Shown here: piece by piece, positions 6,201-10,231 of the stretch
How the letters are laid out: the number at the start of each line of letters is the position of its first letter
How positions within the stretch are numbered: the stretch's first letter is position 1
The notes under the pieces: model-generated
What the model was told of the DNA's origin: nothing
Database searches by the model: none
Seen by the model: only the letters and a program-made list of their open reading frames with translations
DNA from: Hemicentrotus pulcherrimus
Taxonomy: Eukaryota > Echinodermata > Echinoidea > Camarodonta > Strongylocentrotidae
Assembly: GCA_003118195.1 (NCBI GenBank)
Contig: BEXV01001247.1
Coordinates: forward strand, 99,195-109,425
Reading direction: 5' to 3'
Length of the DNA: 10,231 nucleotides
Translations under genes and position numbers: made by a program

Positions 6201-8771
6201 ACTGAGCTATTCAAAGAGTAGGGGAAATCCTAGGGTGGTGTTCACCTGCACATCCCAATTAGTTATATTGGGAAAAGAGACCTGAGGGCTACAGTTCAGT
6301 TTCCCCTTCAAGTCACAGGTGACACCAAATACTCAGGAATAATAATAGCAATAAAATTCATGCCAGTTATTGCTTGGTATTGCTGTTATTATTCATGCTT
6401 GTGATGAAGTCTGACTCCCCTAGCTCGATTGGACTTGATTTTCCATCAAGTCTAAAAAAAAACGTTTGTGCGAATCAGCCTGGATATTATGTAAGCACTA
6501 AGATACATGCCAAATGATTCATTTTGCTGAAGTCCATCAATCACATTGTCTTTGCTGTCGATCTTACCTTTGTCTAACATTTCTCTTATAGGTTGTTGAC
6601 AGGCCCTGCAAGATTTCTCTTTATTACAGCATCCTACATCAATGAAAGAGCAATGACTCACAGGTTATTAACGTTGATCAGGAAAGACTAAGATCGACTT
6701 TAAGTTGGACTTAAATATGACAGGCCATTCAGGCCATTAGTTGCTCTCAACATAGGTATCTCAATTATAATCTTTAGATGATATTTTGTCCTTCAATAAT
6801 GAACTATCAAAAGAGCTGAATTCTGTCGATGTGTGACCATGATTTTTATGTCCCTTGAGAGACCATTGCCAGTAAATGGTGAGAACAAACAGTGGCATGA
6901 ACGGCCAGCCATAGTTAAGTCCAACTTAAAGTCGATCTCAGCCTCTGCCAAACACTCCCCTGAACACTTTGATCTATGGTTCAAAGCAACTTGTTTGTTT
7001 ATTCTCCCTCTATTATGAACTACCATTACAGAAGATAAGGTTTTTATAAAATAAAGACCAATTTCTATTTCAAAAGGCTCAAATATATACATTTTGATGG
7101 CTCTAACATAAATAAATTTCAATAGCATGATTCAGCTGTAATGGACCTTTAGAATAAAATGTGTGTATATTCGTCTCTACATTCCATTCTGTCTCATCCA
7201 ATTAGCTCAGTCGGTAGAGCAGTGGTCTCGTAATCCGGTGACCCGGGTTCGTAACTAAGGTGATGCGCTAGTGCCCTTTGTTTAGGCATTAATCCTCATT
7301 ATCAGGTCCCTCAGAGAGGACCTAAAGCCGTCGGCCGTCTGGTTGCTTACTTACAAGCATTGATGCTTTCTTAGCAGTCAGGTAGAATAACCCCCATTCA
7401 TTCATTATCTTTCTAAAGATTGATATTTGATAAATGATAAGCAATACAAATTGTTGTAACACTCACCTCTGCATACATTTTTGTGACCACAGGGTGAGAA
7501 AGTGACTTCAGCTTTGTTTGTTGAACAGATTGCACATTTCTTCTCCTCTACTCTCACTCTATCCTTCACCTCAACCTGGCAATAAATTTAGAAAATAAAG
7601 GAGCATTTCATATGCCATATATATATATATATATATACAACACATTGATGTGGTTAGAAAAAGTGTTTTTGTTTTGATGAAGTTCAATTCTGGCAATAAA
7701 TGAAACTACTGGTAAAGGTCGATAACGAAAGGTTAGAAATCATGATGCAGTATGTGTAGAAGAAAAAGTGCGTATGATGTGGGCTGCTGCAGCCTATTAA
7801 ACTTAAAATTCATATGCCATTGATAATAACACAGGATTCCCACAGAAATTTGAGAAGTGAATTCCATGACTTTCCGCAACCCATTTTCCATGACCAGATA
7901 AGTACCATTTTGGTATGGGTTGCGACATCCAAACAGCGTACGATTACCACGCAGTGATATAAACAGTAGGCTTGCTGTGCACCATGTAAGAGAGACTCTC
8001 TGTAATCTTTCTTTCTTGAATGTGTGTAGTCCTGAAAAGGACTGTTGGTGTAGTCATGAAAAAGACTGTTGGTTATCTTTCTTGGCTTATAGTTCCAAGG
8101 AGAACTATAGCGCCGTGGCTCTATATATATTATTTAATGCTTGTGATCGCCTCTACCTCTCCTCACAATTTCCATGACTTTGAGAATTTTTATTTCATTT
8201 TTTACATGACTTCCCATTACTTTTTTTTTTTTTCCAGAAAAACTTATTTTTTAATGACTTTCCAGGTTTTTCCATGACCAATGGGAACTCTGTATCAAAC
8301 ATGAATCAAACTTCAATTACCAATATTTCTTTCTTAAATCAAAGAACATGGATCAAGGGGATTTGTTGTATAACAAAAATAGTTCATGACTTCATTTCTT
8401 CATTATACCCTCTCGATGATCACCTGTGCACATCTCTTCCTGATGAAACATTATAAGGGTTATATTTGCATGCATGATATGTATACCATCGTAGGATGAG
8501 AATAGGAGAAATAGCCAGCATACCTTGCAAGAAAAGCACTTCTGAAAGAGAGCTGCACAGTCCATACACGCCACCTGATGACCGCACGGTTTGAACTGGC
8601 AGTTAGCAGGCTTCTGGCACATCCTGCAGTCTGACATCATCGCCTCAAGGTTGGCAGGGGAATCCCCGGAGGGACCCTCCACTGATGCAGGGGGTCCTGC
8701 GGGTGTGGCGGTTCCAGCGGGTGTGGAGAGTCCTGCAGGTGTGGAGGGGGCTCGGACATTCTGGGAGGTGC
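3025..8771 (-). CDS. mib2: Mind bomb-family (MIB2-like) E3 ubiquitin ligase, 3' part, multi-exon
   Basis: This is the gene-level span; the coding sequence is 8771-8524, 7575-7467, 6633-6568 and 3299-3025, joined. Splice phases agree at every junction (0 after the first, 1 after the second and third), and the frame ends in TAA at 3027-3025. The product carries three C3HC4 RINGs in tandem at its extreme C-terminus, with a short helical linker (LKEQYQQMEEE) before the last one. This is the layout of mind bomb ligases, which ubiquitinate Delta/Jagged ligands to drive their endocytosis in Notch signalling. The YQQMEE linker, an FSPCGH core and an ending in I-x-L-F-T look more like MIB2 than the very conserved MIB1. 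However, three RINGs is the usual MIB1 count, so the paralogue is less certain than the family. The 5' exons are outside the window; the first visible exon starts mid-codon. Confidence 0.83.
3618..3661. repeat. Tandem duplication, 22 bp x 2
   Basis: Units 3618-3639 and 3640-3661 read GATATCTTTC, A or T-dependent middle, then CAAATCATAA, with one mismatch. They lie in the last intron of the mind bomb gene. Confidence 0.85.
3702..4302 (+). mobile_element. piggyBac-like MITE, 3'-truncated copy
   Basis: It begins after TTAA (3698-3701) with CCCAATGTAGCCTGGGTTATTT. It aligns over roughly 600 bp with the complete copy at 9050-9712, sharing CGCAAAAATTTGCAT, TTCACTCATTTGCATATTTA and TGTTTTGTACACAAA among others. 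The match stops after GACAAAAGG near 4302, so the right terminal repeat is missing. Near the left end there is a G-run (3745-3757) followed by a C-rich segment absent from the other copy. There is no transposase frame. It lies within the last intron of the mind bomb gene. Confidence 0.7.
3738..3790. repeat. G-run/C-run hairpin or G-quadruplex candidate
   Basis: GGGGAGA and a G-run (3745-3757) are followed by CTTCTAAGG and C-rich tracts including ATCTCTCCC. The segment can fold on itself or form a quadruplex on the plus strand. The exact run length may also be a sequencing uncertainty. Confidence 0.5.
4385..4465 (-). CDS. Candidate in-phase cassette exon (Ser/Gln/His-rich linker)
   Basis: This lies between the 66-nt exon and the terminal exon. 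On the minus strand a pyrimidine-leaning tract ends AACCAAACCCAG at 4466, and CAAG|GTTCAG gives a weak donor at 4384-4383. The 81-nt interval is phase 1 at both ends, as both neighbours require. It would encode AGHRISMSSQSGSSSSQHHQ followed by RPSSSKQ, a disordered stretch that runs naturally into the Ser-rich start of the last exon. Its GC content is visibly above that of the surrounding intron. Against it, the donor lacks the usual positions 3 to 6, the peptide is low complexity, and family linkers vary too much to confirm it. It may be an alternative exon or chance. Confidence 0.38.
4583..5011 (+). mobile_element. Fold-back MITE family F, copy 1, 429 bp
   Basis: The left end is CTGGGGAGTGTTTCACAAAG. 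The right end, reverse-complemented, is CTGGGGGTGTTTCACAAAGA. The arms extend about 90 bp, sharing CTTGAACTATGGCAGGCC and TTCATGC. The interior block with TTTTTGATAGTTCATTATTG also occurs, inverted, in the copy at 6683-6962. The 101-codon open frame inside has no domain features and is not called a gene. Confidence 0.82.
5012..5278. other. Intron stretch between two fold-back elements
   Basis: This is AT-rich sequence with no recognisable gene, repeat or splice-consistent exon on the minus strand. Confidence 0.4.
5279..5701. mobile_element. Fold-back element with 51-bp perfect arms, about 420 bp
   Basis: The outer ends share GTTCAGATATGAC (5282-5294 and, inverted, 5686-5698). Inside, 5369-5419 and 5517-5567 are perfect inverted copies of 51 bp, beginning ACATGACGGACAAAGAAAGC, and the similarity continues to CACTGCTATT on the loop side. 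I cannot assign it to a superfamily and see no clear target duplication. The open frames of 65-66 codons on both strands are consequences of the inverted repeat. Confidence 0.8.
5730..5885 (+). mobile_element. Retroelement 3' end with (TTGAA)6 tail
   Basis: TTTTTAGTCTTTGGAC and GTGAATAAAACCTCG lead straight into six TTGAA units (5855-5884). An AATAAA-like string followed by a short tandem tail is typical of non-LTR retrotransposon or SINE ends. The 5' limit is not determined. Confidence 0.45.
5886..6336. other. Intron stretch with possible SINE fragment
   Basis: GTCACAGTGG, then CACTGTGTCCCTCAGATAGG at about 6140-6160, resembles the GTCCCTCAGAGAGGAC core of the tRNA-like SINEs at 7196 and 8830. 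It may be a fragment of a related SINE. There is no gene support for the open frames here. Confidence 0.3.
6337..6394. repeat. Inverted repeat hairpin
   Basis: Arms GAATAATAATAGCAATA (6337-6353) and TATTGCTGTTATTATTC (6378-6394) pair over 17 bp with one G-T, around a 24-nt loop. A smaller 7-bp stem (GACTTGA / TCAAGTC) follows at about 6432-6452. Confidence 0.7.
6568..6633 (-). CDS. mib2: Mind bomb 66-nt exon completing second RING
   Basis: The acceptor is TCATTGATGTAG at 6634 and the donor is AAAG|GTAAGAT at 6567-6566. The exon is 66 nt and is phase 1 at both ends. With the leftover G of the previous exon it reads GCCNKEKSCRACQQPIREML. It supplies the C-x2-C mate and the final C-x6-C-x2-C, so the second RING becomes C-x2-C-x11-C-x1-H-x3-C-x2-C-x6-C-x2-C. 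The ligand spacing, phase and both splice sites all agree, which makes this call strong despite its length. Skipping it would keep the frame but leave half a finger. A fold-back MITE starts only about 50 bp upstream of the acceptor. Confidence 0.83.
6683..6962 (-). mobile_element. Fold-back MITE family F, copy 2, degenerate, 280 bp
   Basis: The right end, reverse-complemented, is CAGGGGAGTGTTTGGCAGAG, then GAGATCGACTTTAAGTTGG. The left end has AAAGACTAAGATCGACTTTA but has lost the outer tip. The interior on the minus strand matches copy 1 at 4683-4760 (TTTTGATAGTTCATTATTG and CTCAAGGGAC), so the two copies are inverted relative to each other. The 111- and 61-codon frames here are element sequence. 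Confidence 0.78.
7196..7408 (+). mobile_element. tRNA-derived SINE, copy 1
   Basis: The head is tRNA-like. The A box TAGCTCAGTCGG is at 7203-7214 and a decayed B box GGTTCGTAACT at 7246-7256. Between them is GTGGTCTCGTAATCC, whose CTCGTAA loop resembles a tRNA-Thr(CGU) anticodon loop. The body holds CTAGTGCCCTTTG and AGGTCCCTCAGAGAGGACC, and the tail is CCCATTCATTCATTAT. It lies antisense in the intron between the two halves of the second RING. The clover-leaf does not fold properly and the acceptor stem is absent, so it is not a working tRNA gene. Confidence 0.8.
7467..7575 (-). CDS. mib2: Mind bomb exon with first half of second RING
   Basis: The acceptor is TTTATTGCCAG at 7576 and the donor is AGAG|GTGAGT at 7466-7465. 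The 109-nt exon starts in phase 0 and leaves one base over. The start VEVKDRVRVEEKKC joins directly to the CFSCK end of the previous exon. This gives a short charged spacer between two RINGs, as in mind bomb proteins. The RING ligands seen are CAIC, PCGH and the cysteine of NVC. The finger is incomplete here: its last three cysteine ligands come from the 66-nt exon at 6633-6568, and the next exon after that cannot supply them. Confidence 0.85.
7617..7637. repeat. (AT)n microsatellite
   Basis: This is an uninterrupted AT run of 21 bp. It lies about 40 bp upstream, in transcript sense, of the 7575 exon start. Confidence 0.95.
7832..8292. mobile_element. hAT-like non-autonomous element, about 460 bp
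   Basis: The ends are CAGGATTCCCA and, reverse-complemented, CAGAGTTCCCA. Just inside, both ends carry CATGAC/GTCATGG-rich blocks (GAATTCCATGACTTTCC; TCATGGAAAAACCTGG). A CAGGGTTCCCA-type terminus with such blocks is known for hAT elements. The flanking 8-mers agree at only half of their positions, so the target duplication is not confirmed. The open frames of 60-85 codons inside show no transposase features. Confidence 0.55.
8026..8073. repeat. Tandem duplication, 24 bp x 2
   Basis: Units 8026-8049 and 8050-8073 start GTAGTC and end GACTGTTGGT, with two mismatches. They are internal to the hAT-like element. Confidence 0.85.
8524..8771 (-). CDS. mib2: Mind bomb exon with TPAG-rich linker and first RING
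   Basis: The acceptor is a pyrimidine tract ending TTTCATGCAG at 8772, and the donor is AAG|GTATG at 8523-8522. The exon is 248 nt; it starts with the last two bases of a codon and ends in phase 0. About 30 residues of low-complexity linker come first, with the unit TPAG repeated three times (STPAGLSTPAG, then TATPAG). The RING then reads CRMC, PCGH, CMDC, CFSC, with spacing C-x2-C-x10-C-x1-H-x3-C-x2-C-x6-C-x2-C, so all eight zinc ligands are present. Family knowledge: this RING lies just after the ankyrin repeats, which are not visible here. The GC content is clearly above that of the neighbouring introns. Confidence 0.85.
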
Positions 8772-8829
8772 CTGCATGAAAGAGAGAGAAATATGTCAAA
8801 ATAATTATGATAATCAGACTTAATCAGGA

Positions 8830-8956
8830 GGCGCAATAGCTCAGTTGGTAGACCAGTGGTCTCGTAATCTGGTGACCCGGTTTCGAAACCAAGTCGACAG
8901 GCTAGTGCCCTTTGGTAAGGCAGTAATACTCATTACCAGGTCCCTCAGAGAGGACC
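8830..8956 (+). mobile_element. tRNA-derived SINE, copy 2, 3'-truncated
   Basis: The A box TAGCTCAGTTGG is at 8837-8848 and a B-box-like GGTTTCGAAACC at 8879-8890, with the same CTCGTAA loop and body (GCTAGTGCCCTTTGG, CCAGGTCCCTCAGAGAGGACC) as copy 1. It stops at GAGGACC, exactly where TTAA and a piggyBac-like terminus begin. The missing 3' part is not found after the next element. Confidence 0.82.
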
Positions 8957-8960
8957 TTAA

Positions 8961-9000
8961 CCCTATATAGCCCGGGCTATTTTGAAACTACCCCCCCCCN
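8961..9000 (+). mobile_element. piggyBac-like MITE 5' fragment next to ambiguous base
   Basis: After TTAA (8957-8960) it reads CCCTATATAGCCCGGGCTAT and TTTGAAACTA, the same left end as the copy at 9050, then runs into a C-run and the single N at 9000. The rest of this copy is missing. The run plus N suggests a sequence gap or collapse. Confidence 0.65.
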
Positions 9001-9049
9001 GATAGTTTATTGGTTTCCACAATATCTCATTTTACAAAGAGAGTATTAA

Positions 9050-9712
9050 CCCTATTTACCCCGGGCTATTTTGAAACTGTATAGCCTGGGTGGAACGCCC
9101 GATCGCGGCAAAAATTTGCATACATGTCAAGTGAAGTGTATAGAATACTATGGTAATTTCAATTTTTTTGAAAAATTCACTCATTTGCATATTTATGGTA
9201 ATTATGCAAATAAGGTAATAAAATTCACATTTTTGCCCATAAATCAGACATTATTCATATTTAAGCATTCTTTCTCACTACATATTTTTTGTTTGACCAT
9301 TTGAAATAATAATACAACTAAAAAAAATGAAAAACCAGGGTTATTCCTTATGCTATCTATTGTTTTGATAATTTCTTATGTATTTCTTGTTTTTTTACTT
9401 ATGTATTTCATTTTTTTTTAATTATTTCATTTCCAACTATAATTTAACTATTTTGACCCCAAAATAAACACCTAAACTATAAACAAGACCAAATAACCAA
9501 TGTTTTATCTCTTTATTAGAAAAATGAGATTTCCATATGTTTTGTACACAAATCACGATTTTCGGGCTGACATGCAAAGACAAAAGGACACTTGACTTTG
9601 TAATGGCGGGTCCAATTTTCGAAAAATATCTTTCAAAAGATGCGAAAGAAAAAAATCACAAAATTTTCTTGCGTTAAAAAATTATCGCGAAAAATGTCGA
9701 GGCTAAATAGGG
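9050..9712 (+). mobile_element. piggyBac-like MITE, complete copy, 663 bp
   Basis: TTAA stands on both sides (9046-9049, 9713-9716). The left end is CCCTATTTACCCCGGGCTAT. The right end, reverse-complemented, is CCCTATTTAGCCTCGACATT, so there is an inverted terminal repeat of about 12-14 bp beginning CCC. TTAA target duplication plus a CCC start is the piggyBac hallmark. There is no transposase; the 77-codon open frame inside is not supported as a gene. Confidence 0.75.
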
Positions 9713-9716
9713 TTAA

Positions 9717-10061
9717 AGGTACTATGTCCCTTTTGCAGCCAACCTCAAATTCTGTAAAACTTTGCAGGAATTATGAATATGTTATGTTTATCCTATCTGT
9801 GAAATTTAAACGTTAGCAGTGTCTTCATATTTGAATTATGCAAGGAAACCTATTTACTTGCTAGACTTCACTGTCAGACACTATTGAGTGATTGACTGGC
9901 TTTTTTTCTTCTTTGGTAATAACATACATTAAAAGAGTTGTCAAGGGTACATGAGCATTTGTCTAGATCTACATCAATAACCCACTTCTTGTGATGGCCA
10001 AGATTAAACTGACTGAATCTTTGCGCAGCATAAAACGTATGACCGTTCGGTACGATTCCAT
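9717..10061. other. AT-rich stretch without recognisable gene
   Basis: I searched the minus strand for a further mind bomb exon and found none with ankyrin-like sequence and fitting splice sites. There is no inverted repeat or tail either. Confidence 0.4.
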
Positions 10062-10091
10062 GACATTTGCTCCAGCGACAATTGCTCCGCT
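10062..10091. repeat. Short tandem repeat, 15 bp x 2
   Basis: GACATTTGCTCCAGC and GACAATTGCTCCGCT are adjacent variants of one unit. They lie about 55 bp before the telomere-like tract and may belong to the same repeat family. Confidence 0.6.
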
Positions 10092-10145
10092 GTAAATTTC
10101 ATACACCAATCGAATGGCTAACTTCAACCCTGGATTCAACACTAT

Positions 10146-10211
10146 ACCCTACCCTAAACCTAACCCTAAACCTAACATAAAACCCTATTGAAACCCTAAC
10201 CCTAACCCTAC
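10146..10211. repeat. Interstitial telomere-like CCCTAA tract
   Basis: Degenerate CCCTAA units (CCCTACCCTAAACCTAACCC, then CCCTAACCCTAACCCTACA) are interrupted by CATAAAACCCTATTG. The unit equals the TTAGGG telomere repeat read on the other strand. Unique sequence follows at 10212, so it is not a chromosome end. Confidence 0.8.
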
Positions 10212-10231
10212 ATCTTAGACGAAATAAAGCC

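Noticed and set aside
6793..7128. 111-codon minus-strand open frame
   Set aside because: Most of it is MITE family F sequence; no domain features and no fit to the exon phases.
7203..7260. Genuine tRNA gene
   Set aside because: A and B boxes are visible, but the acceptor and anticodon stems do not pair and the B box is decayed; the body and tail mark a SINE. The same applies to 8830-8900.
8591..8779. Plus-strand frame rich in PAGV repeats
   Set aside because: It is the antisense of the TPAG linker in the 8771-8524 exon, where the minus-strand frame has RING ligands and matching splice sites.
10146..10231. True chromosome end
   Set aside because: The CCCTAA units are degenerate and interrupted, and non-repeat sequence follows to the window edge.

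Overview
This is nuclear DNA from an animal, probably an invertebrate deuterostome and most likely a sea urchin or close relative. The reasons are an AT-rich background, one gene cut into short exons by GT-AG introns, tRNA-derived SINEs, many fold-back MITEs, and a degenerate CCCTAA tract matching the deuterostome telomere repeat. The clade is an inference. No bacterial, phage or organellar signature is present.

The main gene is the 3' end of a mind bomb-family E3 ubiquitin ligase, closest to MIB2, on the minus strand (8771 down to 3025). Four exons join in phase: 8771-8524, 7575-7467, 6633-6568 and 3299-3025. They encode three tandem C3HC4 RING fingers and the native C-terminus. The second RING is split, and a 66-nt exon supplies its last four cysteines. 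A further possible exon (4465-4385, 81 nt, in phase) would lengthen the Ser-rich linker before the last RING. The N-terminal part expected of the family (MIB/HERC2, ZZ and ankyrin domains) lies beyond the right edge. A decayed partial copy of the last RING sits just past the stop, near 2882-2948.

The left edge (1-350) is unusually CpG-rich. It carries a CRE palindrome, an octamer and an inverted CCAAT, with a well-placed minus-strand ATG at 32. It may be the promoter and first codons of another minus-strand gene, but this is tentative.

Most of the rest is repeat DNA. There are fold-back MITEs at 1721-1879, 2144-2293, 4583-5011, 5279-5701 and 6683-6962. A TTAA-flanked piggyBac-like MITE family has copies at 3702 to about 4302, 8961-9000 (fragment) and 9050-9712 (complete). 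There is a hAT-like element at 7832-8292, tRNA-like SINEs at about 7196-7408 and 8830-8956, retroposon tails near 1300-1480 and 5730-5885, microsatellites, short tandem duplications, and a telomere-like tract at 10146-10211.

I found no sign of a previously undescribed multi-gene system. The points most worth checking are the RING ghost, the candidate cassette exon, the split RING whose short exon lies between inverted MITE copies, and the layered insertions at 8830-9716.
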